Shown piece after piece: positions 1 to 9,369 of a DNA stretch of 64,000 nt. Source of the DNA: Planctomycetota bacterium (lineage in GTDB: Bacteria > Planctomycetota > UBA1135); contig JAQBXR010000003.1 of NCBI GenBank assembly GCA_027623295.1, positions 62,001 through 126,000 on the forward strand. Reading direction: 5' to 3'. Made by a program: the position numbers and the translations under genes. The notes below the pieces were generated by a model, which worked only from the letters and a program-made list of their open reading frames with translations, was not told where the DNA came from and searched no databases. Position 1 is the stretch's first letter; each line of letters opens with the position of its first letter.

Positions 1-1
1 A

Positions 2-100
2 TATCGTCAGTTGAAAAACACTGAGGATACGTTGCGTAAGTGGTTGGCTCGCCCGCAGCGCACCATGCTGTGGCCGATGAAGAGTCGAACTGGACGCTAA
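2..100 (+). CDS. C-terminal end of an unidentified protein (cut by window start)
   Basis: An open frame with no internal stop runs from base 2 to a TAA at 98-100, encoding 32 residues rich in Arg, Lys, Trp and Leu that end in SRTGR. It would be the 3' end of a plus-strand gene convergent with the sulfatase-fold gene that follows. The fragment is too short to identify, and chance openness over 32 codons is possible. A palindromic GCCTGCAGGC lies between the two 3' ends (near 140-150), but I see no clear hairpin-plus-T-tract terminator. Confidence 0.35.
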   Translation, partial: YRQLKNTEDTLRKWLARPQRTMLWPMKSRTGR

Positions 101-153
101 GAGTTCGCTGCAGTTTTCGCCCGCCTGTTATGGCGCGAGCCTGCAGGCCTAAT

Positions 154-2109
154 CTATTCTTCCTCTTCTTCAGCTTTGCTCTGAGGCACGTCATCCTCTG
201 CATCACCGACGTAACCAAGCTCCGCAGTCATGGCTGCCTGCGCGACACTCAATTCAGCGTTGCCATCGTGCTTGTCGCGCGCGAGAGCTTCTGCCAAGGC
301 GGTCAAGAGATCGCTGGCGGCAGCCTCCCCAAGGTTTTGCGACTCTTGCGGATCGTTGCTTAAGTCATAGAAACCAAAGAAGTCGACTTTGTGTTCTGGC
401 ACTTCTTTTTTTGCCCAGCGGCCGATCCATTTTTCATTGCCTTCCCGCAAAGAGAAGAACTGACCGTCGATGGCAATCCGTGGGCCATTACTTTCTTGAA
501 GCTTGCCTTGCAACACCAGCGGCGTGCCTTGCATACGCTCGACATCTTCTTCGGTGAGCAAGCCCGATAAGCCGAGCAACGTTGGGTAAACATCTAGCAG
601 TTGCACATCTTGCTCAAACCGTGCGCCCGCTGGAACGCCAGGACCCGTTAGAAGGAAAGGCACGTTGATGAGTTCACCGAACAAACTATTGCCGTGTTTC
701 ATCAAGTCATGCTCCCCAAAGTGTTCGCCATGATCGCCGGTTAAAAGGACAACGGTTGGACGTCCGGATTGTTGAATGCGTTCCAAGATGAGACCCACTT
801 GTTGATCCATAAACGCCACTTCTTCCAAATACGTCATGTGGAAGTAATGGACTGCTTGCTTGGCTTCGGCAATCCGTGCGGGGTCGCCGGACTGCAAATC
901 TTTTTCCAAAAGAAAGGCGGCGTCGCCCAGCAAACCATTATTCGGGTCCACTGGTAGCCTTTCCGGCAAGGGGGGTAAATCTTTAGTTAGGCTGCCCGCA
1001 AAGGGTGCAATCGTGCCATATGGATCATGCGGATCCATGTAATGCAGGAAGAAAAAGTATGGGCGTTCCTCTTCGTAAAGGTCATCGAAAATAGCGTTGG
1101 CAAGTTGGTTCGTGCGCGTAGCCCGGCCCTTTTCGTAAGTCCCTTTGTTGGTGCGATAGCCGCGGAACAATGGCAGATCAATGAGCTTTAACAGCTTGCC
1201 TTCGGGAAGCACCATGTCGAGCCAACCACGCCCGGCAAAGCCCTGCGCGAAAAAACGCACGCGACCACGAAGGGGGACATCGGAATCGTCAAAGACTTCG
1301 AAGCCTTCACCAAAACCAATATCACTCGAAAGTAAACCGTTGGAGATGACACCTGCGGTGCGGTACCCAGCTTTGCGTAAATGCTCTGACACCCATGGCT
1401 GATTCGCAGGCACTGGATTGAAGTTGCTGCGTACGCCGTGGGTCAAGCTGTCCTGACCAGTCAGCATGGTGACATGTCCCGGCAGAGTAAGGCCGGAGCT
1501 AGAGTGTGCAAAGTCTGCCCACGCACCGGCTTCGCGCATGGCATCGAAGGTGGGCAGGGTGTAGCCGTCAGGGCGAGGTCCAACTAGGGCGTCGGCGCGC
1601 AAGGTGTCGATGGAGATCAACAAGATGTCCGGGCGCGAATCTGGAATTGGATCGCTGCGTTGCGGGAAAGTGCGATTGATTTCTGGGCGGCCGTCGGTCT
1701 TGCCCAGTACAAAGGAGTACGCCACTAAAAGGACTGCGGCGATGGGTAAAAGCGCAATCACCTTCCCACCCGGAACGCTCTGCTTCATACGCAGAATCAT
1801 GAACCCGCTGGCCACGATGGTGAGGATGCCTGACGCCAACATAGGTAGAGATGCGTCGGCCAAAAACGGCGCGCAACCGACCAAGAGGCCAGCAAGAAAT
1901 GGACCCAAAGTTCGCGCCGTTCCACTGCGCATGGCGGGAAGCAGCAGCATGGACAGCGCTGGCACACTTGCAAGGCATGCGCCAAGCCATGAAACCGTGA
2001 AGGCGCGCGGAATGTCTAGGCCGGAAAACCCGGACAGGGCATCGACCAGCGCGGCAAGCGCACAGCCCGCAGCGAGAAACCAAATAGACGCGAGGAACGA
2101 TGTCCGCAT
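154..2109 (-). CDS. Membrane-anchored sulfatase-fold (alkaline phosphatase superfamily) protein
   Basis: 651 residues. The first ~135 residues contain four or five hydrophobic segments. A sulfatase/alkaline-phosphatase-superfamily domain follows, presumably periplasmic. The first metal-binding Asp is in ISIDTLRAD (Asp168), and the second metal site is in TGDHGEHFGEHD. The nucleophile motif TLPGHVTMLTG aligns with the sulfatase signature CxPSRxxLLTG, but Thr208 occupies the Cys/Ser position that is converted to formylglycine. The protein may therefore be a Thr-nucleophile hydrolase or transferase rather than a true sulfatase. The C-terminus is acidic (run of Glu). The start codon overlaps the stop of a small upstream membrane-protein gene (TAATG), implying translational coupling. 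Superfamily membership is secure; substrate is unknown. Confidence 0.9.
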   Translation of the reverse strand: MRTSFLASIWFLAAGCALAALVDALSGFSGLDIPRAFTVSWLGACLASVPALSMLLLPAMRSGTARTLGPFLAGLLVGCAPFLADASLPMLASGILTIVASGFMILRMKQSVPGGKVIALLPIAAVLLVAYSFVLGKTDGRPEINRTFPQRSDPIPDSRPDILLISIDTLRADALVGPRPDGYTLPTFDAMREAGAWADFAHSSSGLTLPGHVTMLTGQDSLTHGVRSNFNPVPANQPWVSEHLRKAGYRTAGVISNGLLSSDIGFGEGFEVFDDSDVPLRGRVRFFAQGFAGRGWLDMVLPEGKLLKLIDLPLFRGYRTNKGTYEKGRATRTNQLANAIFDDLYEEERPYFFFLHYMDPHDPYGTIAPFAGSLTKDLPPLPERLPVDPNNGLLGDAAFLLEKDLQSGDPARIAEAKQAVHYFHMTYLEEVAFMDQQVGLILERIQQSGRPTVVLLTGDHGEHFGEHDLMKHGNSLFGELINVPFLLTGPGVPAGARFEQDVQLLDVYPTLLGLSGLLTEEDVERMQGTPLVLQGKLQESNGPRIAIDGQFFSLREGNEKWIGRWAKKEVPEHKVDFFGFYDLSNDPQESQNLGEAAASDLLTALAEALARDKHDGNAELSVAQAAMTAELGYVGDAEDDVPQSKAEEEEE

Positions 2110-2303
2110 TAACGAAGTTTACCAAAGCTCATGCTCTGGATGGCTTCGATGCAGGCTTCGGGCTGGACGGCGGCAATTTCCGATGCGGGAGCGCTAGCGT
2201 TGAGCAAGGGTGCGAATAAATCACCAGCGCCAAGCCCAAACCAAAAGGCAAGGCCGAGAATGATGATTTCGAAAATTACATCTGAGAAAGCATAATCAAA
2301 CAA
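2109..2303 (-). CDS. Small single-pass membrane protein, unknown function
   Basis: 64 residues with one clear hydrophobic segment (about residues 8-30: IFEIIILGLAFWFGLG...) followed by a short polar tail with two Cys-free Ala/Glu-rich stretches. Its TAA stop shares one base with the ATG of the sulfatase-fold gene downstream (TAATG), the main reason to regard it as real. It may be an accessory subunit or a coupling peptide for that enzyme. I recognise no family. Confidence 0.5.
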   Translation of the reverse strand: MFDYAFSDVIFEIIILGLAFWFGLGAGDLFAPLLNASAPASEIAAVQPEACIEAIQSMSFGKLR

Positions 2304-2345
2304 CGTGCCGCTCCAAAAAGTTGCGTCGTGAGAAATCTAGATGGG

Positions 2346-2936
2346 TCATAGGTTCAGGGTTAGGTAGGTAAATGTGCCCTTCGCTAATTCTACATCATCT
2401 TGGAAAATCGTCGATTCGCATACATTCACCGAACGCCCACCTTTGATAATTTTTGACACGGCAAGCAAACCCCCTTTGCCGGTGCGTCCGGGGCGGAAAA
2501 AGTTCATCTTGAACTCAATGCTAGTCATGGATTTACCTTTCTCCAAATGGGGAAGAATCGCATAGACCGCAGCCGTGTCGGCAAGAGTTGACAGTACCCC
2601 ACCATGCACCACACCGCCTTCCTGAATAAAGTTCTCGCAATCTGGAAGTAGCACTTGCCCACCAGAAGGATCGGACTGAATCAATTGCAGCCCTAAGAAT
2701 TTGTTAATCGGAGTCTCGTCGAAGGTAATCATCACACCTTCTTTTATCACTGCCGCCATGGCATTCCCTATAGCCAAATCCTCTTGATCAAAGAACTCGC
2801 GTTCGCCCATTCCGGGCCTACGCACGATGAGCTCGACCACGCCATCGTCTTGAGGCGATTGCAAAATACATTCCAGACCCGCTTCCAGTTCCTCGTGAGT
2901 AGGCTTTTTCCCCACATAATTCAAACACCATATCAA
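2346..2936 (-). CDS. PaaI-type hotdog-fold thioesterase
   Basis: 196 residues. The hotdog domain covers roughly residues 77-196, with the PaaI-family helix motif VVHGGVLSTLADTAA (His111-Gly-Gly, Asp120) and the following strands around SIEFKMNFFRPGR. This family hydrolyses acyl-CoA thioesters in the cytoplasm. The first ~75 residues are an extra N-terminal part that includes a second partial pattern (HEELEAGLECIL... and an RPGMGERE stretch), so the protein is longer than the usual ~140. The gene is transcribed away from the transglutaminase-esterase gene, with only 25 bp between the two start codons. Substrate is not predictable. Confidence 0.85.
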   Translation of the reverse strand: MIWCLNYVGKKPTHEELEAGLECILQSPQDDGVVELIVRRPGMGEREFFDQEDLAIGNAMAAVIKEGVMITFDETPINKFLGLQLIQSDPSGGQVLLPDCENFIQEGGVVHGGVLSTLADTAAVYAILPHLEKGKSMTSIEFKMNFFRPGRTGKGGLLAVSKIIKGGRSVNVCESTIFQDDVELAKGTFTYLTLNL

Positions 2937-2961
2937 GATACAGCAGGTTTACAATCCAAGC

Positions 2962-5127
2962 ATGTTGACTGGCCTGCTCTTGACCTTCTGCCTCAGCCAA
3001 GCGGTGGAGACACCCCAGGACTCCTTGCACCAGCGCTGGGTAGACGCCCGCGCTTCGGTTCCAAAGGAGATGCAAGTTGGATTCGACTATCTATTGGAAT
3101 ACATGCCGGCGGCAGATCGCGCGCAGATGGATGTGGAAATCGTGGTAGAAAATGTGGTCTTCGCTTATCGCGCTTGGCAGCAAGCCCCTTGGAAAGACCA
3201 AATCAGCGAGCAAGTTTTTCTAAATGAAATTCTTCCTTACGCCAGCATTAATGAACGCCGCGATCGATGGCGTAAAGATTTCTATGAACGCTTTCAGCCT
3301 TTAGTCGCGGAAGCAAAATCCCCCGCCGAAGCCGCTGCAATTCTGAATCAAAAGATTTTCCCCGAGTTAGGCGTGATTTACAGCACCAAGCGACCGAAAG
3401 CCGATCAAAGTCCCTACGAGAGTATCGATGCTGGCATGGCTTCCTGCACCGGATTGTCCGTCTTGCTCATTGATGCGTGCCGCAGCGTAGGGGTGCCCGC
3501 ACGATTTGTTGGCACGCCGCTTTGGGCCGATGGCAGCGGCAATCATTCCTGGGTAGAGGTTTGGGACGATGGATGGCATTTCACCGGCGCAGCTGAACCT
3601 ACTGGCATGAAGCTGAACCAAGCTTGGTTTACCGACCGTGCCGAACTCGCTGTAGGGTCTGATCGCGAACGTGCGATTTATGCGGTGAGCTATCGCCCGA
3701 CGACCACCGAACTGCCCATGGTCTGGCAGCCAGATGCTGACCCGGTTTATGCCCACAACGTTACCCACCGCTATGCGAAACCGCTGATAGACCCAAAGGA
3801 AACTGTTCGGTTGCGGATTCGCGTGCGAGGCGAAGAAGGGCAGCGCCTCCATGCCACTGTCAAGGTTTTTGATACTGACCACAAGCTTCTTGCGGAAGGC
3901 GGAACTCGTGATGATAGTTTTGATGCCAATGATCACTTAACTTTTGAACTACCGCGCAAGGAACGGCTATTTCTTGCTGCTACGGTAGGCACGAAAACGC
4001 ATACCTTAAGCTTTGCGATGCCAAGAGATGGATCGCTTGTCGATTTTGGATTTGGCGACACGCTCACTTGGGAACTTAAAAGTCTCAGGGATTTGCTTTG
4101 GGATGAATTCGCATTGCGCCATCGGCTTGCCCATCCCTCGGAGATGGAAAATGGATCCTTAACTGAAGGTGATTTGGATTTCCGCTTCACATACAAGACC
4201 TTTGGTGAAGAACCTCAGGGCGGGCACAGTCTTTTCATTTCGCTTCATGGTGGCGGCGGGGCTCCAAGCGAAGTCAATGACCAACAGTGGGAGAACCAGA
4301 AGGGTTTATATGAACCGGCGGAGGGCATTTACTTGGCGCCCCGTGCACCTACTGATACTTGGAACCTGTGGCACCAGGGACACATCGATAGTTTCTTGGA
4401 ACGCTTGATTACCAACATGCTTGTTTTTGAGAACGTGAATCCGGATCGCGTTTACCTTATGGGATATTCCGCTGGCGGCGATGGCGTTTACCAACTCGCG
4501 CCGCGCATGGCAGACCGTTGGGCCGCAGCTGCAATGATGGCTGGCCACCCCAACGATGCAAAAACGGACACACTTTACAACTTGCCCTTCACCCTTCATG
4601 TTGGTGCTGAAGATGGTGCGTATGACCGCAATAAAATTGGGCAGCAGTGGTCCGACTTACTGGATCAACTTTCTGTCGCACACCCAAACGCCTATTTGCA
4701 TTGGGCAAAAGTTCACGCTGGCAAGGGTCACTGGATGGATCGCGACGATGCCGCAGCGGTTCCGTGGATGGCAAAGCACACCCGGAACGTAACCCCAGAA
4801 AAAATTGTGTGGCTGCAGGACGATGTCCTGCAAAGCCGCATGTACTGGCTGAAGGCGGAACAGCCCAAGGCGCGAAGTCGCATTGTGGTTTCTCGCAAAG
4901 GCAATCGCTTTCACATCGAAAACGCGGAAGGCCTTCAGCAAATCACCATTCGTATGGACGAACGTTTAGTCGACTTTACGCGAGACGTCGTGGTGGTGTA
5001 TGGAGGGAAGGAGATTTTCCATGACCGTCTTTCCCCTACGGTCGGTGTGCTGCGCAAAACTTTGCAGGAACGCGGAGACCCTGCAGGAATGTGGAGCGCC
5101 GAGGTCACCGTCTCTTGGGAGGAGTGA
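2962..5127 (+). CDS. Exported transglutaminase-like / esterase fusion protein
   Basis: 721 residues with an N-terminal signal peptide (LTGLLLTFCLSQA). Residues ~130-215 form a transglutaminase-like cysteine protease domain: Cys162 in ASCTGLS, His195 in GNHSWVEVW, then GWHFTGAAEP, where the usual third catalytic acid would lie. A middle ~170 residues look like a beta-rich linker. From about residue 420 there is an alpha/beta-hydrolase of the PHB-depolymerase/Dienelactone-esterase kind: oxyanion region SLHGGGG, nucleophile GYSAGGDG, Asp in VGAEDGAYD and His in GKGHWMD. The two-domain arrangement suggests an extracytoplasmic enzyme acting on peptide- or ester-linked polymers, but substrates are unknown. 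It sits alone between divergent and convergent neighbours. Confidence 0.85.
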   Translation: MLTGLLLTFCLSQAVETPQDSLHQRWVDARASVPKEMQVGFDYLLEYMPAADRAQMDVEIVVENVVFAYRAWQQAPWKDQISEQVFLNEILPYASINERRDRWRKDFYERFQPLVAEAKSPAEAAAILNQKIFPELGVIYSTKRPKADQSPYESIDAGMASCTGLSVLLIDACRSVGVPARFVGTPLWADGSGNHSWVEVWDDGWHFTGAAEPTGMKLNQAWFTDRAELAVGSDRERAIYAVSYRPTTTELPMVWQPDADPVYAHNVTHRYAKPLIDPKETVRLRIRVRGEEGQRLHATVKVFDTDHKLLAEGGTRDDSFDANDHLTFELPRKERLFLAATVGTKTHTLSFAMPRDGSLVDFGFGDTLTWELKSLRDLLWDEFALRHRLAHPSEMENGSLTEGDLDFRFTYKTFGEEPQGGHSLFISLHGGGGAPSEVNDQQWENQKGLYEPAEGIYLAPRAPTDTWNLWHQGHIDSFLERLITNMLVFENVNPDRVYLMGYSAGGDGVYQLAPRMADRWAAAAMMAGHPNDAKTDTLYNLPFTLHVGAEDGAYDRNKIGQQWSDLLDQLSVAHPNAYLHWAKVHAGKGHWMDRDDAAAVPWMAKHTRNVTPEKIVWLQDDVLQSRMYWLKAEQPKARSRIVVSRKGNRFHIENAEGLQQITIRMDERLVDFTRDVVVVYGGKEIFHDRLSPTVGVLRKTLQERGDPAGMWSAEVTVSWEE

Positions 5128-5190
5128 TTGCAAATTAGAAATCGCCGCAGCATGGCTCTAACAACTTGGCGGTCTCCTCTTGAGGAATCC

Positions 5191-6720
5191 CTAGAGGTCT
5201 AGTGGCTTACCAGGTTTCGTTTTCTTAAAGCTGTTGCTCTTAATGCCCTTGTCCAAACGACAGGTTTCTTCACCCACCACGCGGCGCAAGACAATGTCCA
5301 CCATGGTGGTCGCATTGGGTTTCAAGACTGCATCGAACACTTGAGTGGAAGCTTTGATTTCACCCTTCACATAGTGGGCAAACCCTTCCGTTGGCCTTGG
5401 CTTGATTTGGAAACCCAACGTTCGGGTTCCTTCTATTGCAGGACGCACCACTCGGTTGTCATCATTTTTATCTAGGACCGCCGGACAAGATGTCATGGCT
5501 GAATGATTGAAGTAATAAGTGACCGTATTTCCATTGTTCGGATTCCTCTGGCGATCCATGAAGAAACCTTTCGGTAGATGGTTGGGGCTGCTCGTGTCAC
5601 CCGCAGTCAAGATTAGGTCAAAGTCCGTTACGGGATAACCTTCTTGATCGGTGACGCGAAAGATGGCCATGGAATAACAGTCGTGAATAAAGTCGGTAGA
5701 TCTCCACAACATGCCATCGACCACTTCTAGGACTTCATCGTCCTGAACTTTTTTGGTGGTTTGGTGGAAGTCTTTCGCTAAGGCTTGATGGCCCTGCACA
5801 GAGTCCACCGCGATGCATTTAAGGATGGCATCGACCGTGTTTTGGTTTCTCCCATGCGCGCCGCCACCCTTTTTCACGCTTCGCATAATCCCCATGTTTT
5901 TCCCGGAGTGCGAACGCTTAGGCACAATGCAAAATGGTGTTTCTGCGGCGGTTATTTCCTGTTCGATTGCCAACCGCGCCTGGAGCTCCCCAGTTTTCTT
6001 TCCACTACGCGCATTCACTTCGGCGACCAAATCTTGCTGCGCCAAACGCACGTAGCTTCCTCTTAGGTTCGCTGCTGCTGCACGCACCACACCATCGGAG
6101 CCAAGCTCTCCAGTGTAAGCATTGAGATTGTCATACAGTTTGCGATCAATCTGTTGACCGGTCAGCACAAAAGGAAACACTCCCTTGGGGCCAATGTACT
6201 TCGCCTTGCTTTGAATCCATTCATAGTTTAGGTTCCAAGCCTCGCGACTTCCAAGTGCAAGCCAATCCAACACACCCTGGCCAGGTTCCACGCCACCAAA
6301 CCATGATTTCATACGACTGATTTTTCCTTTACCGAGAAGCGCCAAGGCCGAGCCATAATTCGCCGGGGCCAACATGATGAGATGACTCATGGGACAAGTC
6401 TCCGCACCAGACTTCTGGTAATACCGGCGCCACCATTCCCGCACCACTGGCCCACCTGTGGAGTGTGTGATGCAAACGAAACGTCGTCCGGAAGAAAGCA
6501 GGGAGCCGAGTTGTTGCTTCACCGCATTTTCAAAGGCGCGCGCAATGTCCTTTACTTTCACCTCATCATGAAAACTGATGTAGCGGCCAAGATGAATCTC
6601 CGCCGTCCGAATCGAAAGCCCTTCGCGCCGAGCATCATTCGCCAGCCGCGCCGGGAGCTCGCCATAGGTGTCGGTGTGAGTGACACTCCAACCGTGGACA
6701 AAAACAACAATCGTATCCAT
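5191..6720 (-). CDS. Alpha/beta-hydrolase (lipase-like) with C-terminal extension
   Basis: 509 residues without a signal peptide. The N-terminal ~270 residues are an alpha/beta-hydrolase: VVFVHGWSV near residues 5-13 supplies the oxyanion motif and THSTGGP (Ser87) the nucleophile. This is the pattern of phospholipase/triacylglycerol-lipase-like intracellular hydrolases. The C-terminal ~200 residues (from about 320) look like a beta-sandwich with many Asp/Asn and no motif I recognise. It is convergent with the upstream esterase gene, 63 bp between stops. Function beyond hydrolase is unassigned. Confidence 0.75.
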   Translation of the reverse strand: MDTIVVFVHGWSVTHTDTYGELPARLANDARREGLSIRTAEIHLGRYISFHDEVKVKDIARAFENAVKQQLGSLLSSGRRFVCITHSTGGPVVREWWRRYYQKSGAETCPMSHLIMLAPANYGSALALLGKGKISRMKSWFGGVEPGQGVLDWLALGSREAWNLNYEWIQSKAKYIGPKGVFPFVLTGQQIDRKLYDNLNAYTGELGSDGVVRAAAANLRGSYVRLAQQDLVAEVNARSGKKTGELQARLAIEQEITAAETPFCIVPKRSHSGKNMGIMRSVKKGGGAHGRNQNTVDAILKCIAVDSVQGHQALAKDFHQTTKKVQDDEVLEVVDGMLWRSTDFIHDCYSMAIFRVTDQEGYPVTDFDLILTAGDTSSPNHLPKGFFMDRQRNPNNGNTVTYYFNHSAMTSCPAVLDKNDDNRVVRPAIEGTRTLGFQIKPRPTEGFAHYVKGEIKASTQVFDAVLKPNATTMVDIVLRRVVGEETCRLDKGIKSNSFKKTKPGKPLDL

Positions 6721-7107
6721 GTGAAAATCTTGTGGGGGGGTTGCCGCTCACGCGGATTCGCGAAGGCAAAGCCAGGTTACGCCCCTGGTTGATGTCCAGT
6801 CAACCAAAGGTGCATCTAAGACTCAATTCCAACAACCCACCGCTTCGAATCCCTCTTGCGCAGATTCGGCAAACACATGCACCATGATTTCCCCGGCTCT
6901 GCGTTTCGTCGAAATGACCTGGTGATCTTTGCGTAAGCTGTCCAAGTCTTCACGACTACAAGATTTGCGTTCCCCATGGCGCGTCAACCCATCCCCCATC
7001 TCAGTTTTCTGATTTCCCCCCGTACTCACCTTAATAATGCGCTAAAATATGTGCTTCCTTCAGCCCAGAACGTGCTGAAAACACGCCAGAAACCGCCTTT
7101 CGCCGCC
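6721..7107. other. Divergent intergenic region upstream of aconitase
   Basis: About 390 bases between the hydrolase start and the chosen aconitase start. A minus-strand frame (6823-7029, listed separately) is the only coding candidate. TAAAAT at 7043-7048 could be a -10 element for the aconitase gene, but I see no convincing -35 at the right distance. No terminator or repeat is evident. Confidence 0.3.
6823..7029 (-). CDS. Possible small protein upstream of hydrolase, unknown
   Basis: 68 codons from a GTG start. The C-terminal half has amphipathic, protein-like composition (REDLDSLRKD, then RRAGEIMVHVFAE and a Trp-Asn end). The N-terminal half is low in hydrophobic residues. It is on the same strand as the lipase-like gene, ~100 bp upstream of it. 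No family is recognised, and it may be a remnant of a longer gene or a chance frame. Confidence 0.25.
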   Translation of the reverse strand: MSTGGNQKTEMGDGLTRHGERKSCSREDLDSLRKDHQVISTKRRAGEIMVHVFAESAQEGFEAVGCWN

Positions 7108-9363
7108 ATGCCGCAAATCGAATCTACCCCTGAACTTGTCTCCAACACTTATCAAGCTATGCGCGAGCGCCTTGCGACCGTGCAAAAACGTGAAAACAAG
7201 CCATTCACATTAGCGGAGAAAATCATTCTGGGGCACCTCGATAGCGCTGACAGCCAAGAGCTTGAGCGCGGTTCGGCCTACCTCATGCTGCGTCCAGACC
7301 GCGTGGCTCTGCAAGACGCAACCGCCCAAATGGCACTCTTGCAATTCATGATGGCCGACAAGAATGAAGCTGCTGTCCCCACCACCGTGCACTGTGACCA
7401 CTTGATCCGCGCATACAAAGGTGCGAATGCGGACCTCGCAGTTGCCAACGATGAAAACAAAGAGGTTTATGACTTCCTCAGCAATGTTTCTGAGAAGTAC
7501 AACCTGGGATTCTGGAAACCAGGCTCGGGCATCATTCACCAAACCGTGCTTGAGAACTACGCCTTCCCTGGAGGGCTCATGATTGGAACCGATTCGCACA
7601 CTCCTAATGCTGGCGGCTTAGGCATGTGCGCGATTGGGGTCGGCGGCGCAGACGCGGTCGATGTCATGGCTGGATTTGCGTGGGAACTTCTTCAGCCTCA
7701 AGTGGTCGGCGTAAAGCTAACCGGTAAGCTCAACGGCTGGACCGCGCCGAAAGATGTGATCTTGAAGTTGCTTGGCATGTTGACGGTGAAAGGCGGAACC
7801 AACCGCATCATTGAATACTTTGGCGAAGGCACCGAGTCCTTAAGCTGCACCGGTAAAGCAACGATCTGCAACATGGGCGCAGAGCTTGGCGCAACTTGTT
7901 CGGTTTTTCCTTACGACTCCCGTATGGGAGACTTCTTGCGTGCCACCAACCGTGCCGAGCTCGCCGAGCTCGCCGACACAAACGCAGATATCTTGGTTGC
8001 CGATGAAGGCGCCATCTATGACGAAGTTTACGAAATCAACCTTACGACCTTGGAGCCGCACTTGGTTGGGCCCCACACTCCAGACCTCGCTCATCCGGTT
8101 TCCGAGATGACCGCCGACGCCGAGAGGGAGGGCTACCCACTCAGGGTTAGTGCAGCACTAATTGGTTCTTGCACCAACTCCAGTTACGAAGACATGTGCC
8201 GCGTGGTGGACATCGCCGAACAAGCGAATGCGCATGGCACAAAATTGCTGACTTCATTAATGATCAGCCCTGGCTCGGAACAAGTGTTCGCTACGATTCA
8301 ACGCGATGGCCAGCTTGGCGTTTTGGAAACTGCCGGCGCAACCGTCCTCGCCAATGCCTGTGGCCCATGCATTGGCCAGTGGCAGCGTGAAGACGTGGAG
8401 CCTGGCGTTGCGAATAGCATCGTCACTTCCTTCAACCGCAATTTCCGCGGCCGTAACGATGCCAACCCCGACACCCTCGGTTTCATTGGTAGCCCAGAGA
8501 TGGTCATGGTTTGCGCGCTCAGTGGACGTTTGGATTTCAATCCGATGACCGACGAGCTCCTGGACGCCGATGGCAAGGGTTACCTACTTAACGCCCCTGC
8601 GATTGCACCCGACATTCCTGCCGATGGCTTCGAGTTGCGCCGCGATGGTTATCAGGCGCCAAACCCAGCAGTCTCCGATGCCGAGGTTGCGGTTTCGCCG
8701 ACCAGCGAGCGCCTCCAGCTACTCACACCCTTCGAGCCACTTCCGCTTGAAACCTACAGTGACATGCCGCTGCTTTTGAAAACCAAAGGTAAAACCACAA
8801 CCGACCACATCTCACCTGCGGGTCAGTGGCTGAAGTTCCGTGGCCACTTGGACAATATTTCAAACAACATGCTTACTGGCGCTACAAACGCCTTTAGTGG
8901 TGGGATTGGCACCACCAAGAACCCAGTAACTGGTGCGGAAGTCCAGCCGGTACCTGCAGTTGCGCGCGATTTAAAGGCCAATGGGCATTCCTGGGTCGTG
9001 GTTGGTGATGAAAACTACGGCGAGGGTAGTTCTCGGGAACATGCGGCCATGTGCCCGCGCCTCCTTGGTGCTGCCGCAATCATTGTGCGCGGATTTGCCA
9101 GAATCCACGAAACCAACCTGAAAAAACAAGGTGTTCTTGCCTTCACTTTTATCGATACCTCCGATTGGAACAAAGTGCAAGAAGACGACAGGGTTGGGCT
9201 TGAGGGTCTAGAAAACCTAGCTCCAGGCTCTGCGGTTACTGCAGTGTTCCGTCACGCCGATGGCAGTGAGGATCGTTGCGCATTACATCACACGTTAAAC
9301 GCTGAGCAAATCGTGTGGTGGAAAGCTGGCTCGGCACTCAATTCCCTCAGAGTACAAGCATAA
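7108..9363 (+). CDS. acn: Aconitate hydratase, mitochondrial type
   Basis: 751 residues, matching mature mitochondrial aconitase in length. It isomerises citrate to isocitrate in the TCA cycle using a [4Fe-4S] cluster. The cluster cysteines are Cys355 (GSCTNSS), Cys418 and Cys421 (ACGPCIG). Substrate motifs include VHCDHLI, GTDSHTPNAGG and the C-terminal swivel-domain GDENYGEGSSREHAA. I chose the ATG at 7108 because the protein from there aligns with the family N-terminus (MPQIESTPEL...). A longer frame from 6976 adds 44 residues rich in Pro, Arg and His without family resemblance. A gene of unknown function follows after 6 bp. Confidence 0.96.
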   Translation: MPQIESTPELVSNTYQAMRERLATVQKRENKPFTLAEKIILGHLDSADSQELERGSAYLMLRPDRVALQDATAQMALLQFMMADKNEAAVPTTVHCDHLIRAYKGANADLAVANDENKEVYDFLSNVSEKYNLGFWKPGSGIIHQTVLENYAFPGGLMIGTDSHTPNAGGLGMCAIGVGGADAVDVMAGFAWELLQPQVVGVKLTGKLNGWTAPKDVILKLLGMLTVKGGTNRIIEYFGEGTESLSCTGKATICNMGAELGATCSVFPYDSRMGDFLRATNRAELAELADTNADILVADEGAIYDEVYEINLTTLEPHLVGPHTPDLAHPVSEMTADAEREGYPLRVSAALIGSCTNSSYEDMCRVVDIAEQANAHGTKLLTSLMISPGSEQVFATIQRDGQLGVLETAGATVLANACGPCIGQWQREDVEPGVANSIVTSFNRNFRGRNDANPDTLGFIGSPEMVMVCALSGRLDFNPMTDELLDADGKGYLLNAPAIAPDIPADGFELRRDGYQAPNPAVSDAEVAVSPTSERLQLLTPFEPLPLETYSDMPLLLKTKGKTTTDHISPAGQWLKFRGHLDNISNNMLTGATNAFSGGIGTTKNPVTGAEVQPVPAVARDLKANGHSWVVVGDENYGEGSSREHAAMCPRLLGAAAIIVRGFARIHETNLKKQGVLAFTFIDTSDWNKVQEDDRVGLEGLENLAPGSAVTAVFRHADGSEDRCALHHTLNAEQIVWWKAGSALNSLRVQA

Positions 9364-9369
9364 ACCTCA

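Noticed and set aside
1568-2125. 185-codon frame overlapping the first sulfatase-fold gene in another frame
   Set aside because: Entirely within the better-supported gene, Arg/His/Pro-rich without family resemblance.
6976-7107. Longer aconitase N-terminus (44 extra residues)
   Set aside because: The extension has no resemblance to aconitase and the ATG at 7108 aligns with the family start.
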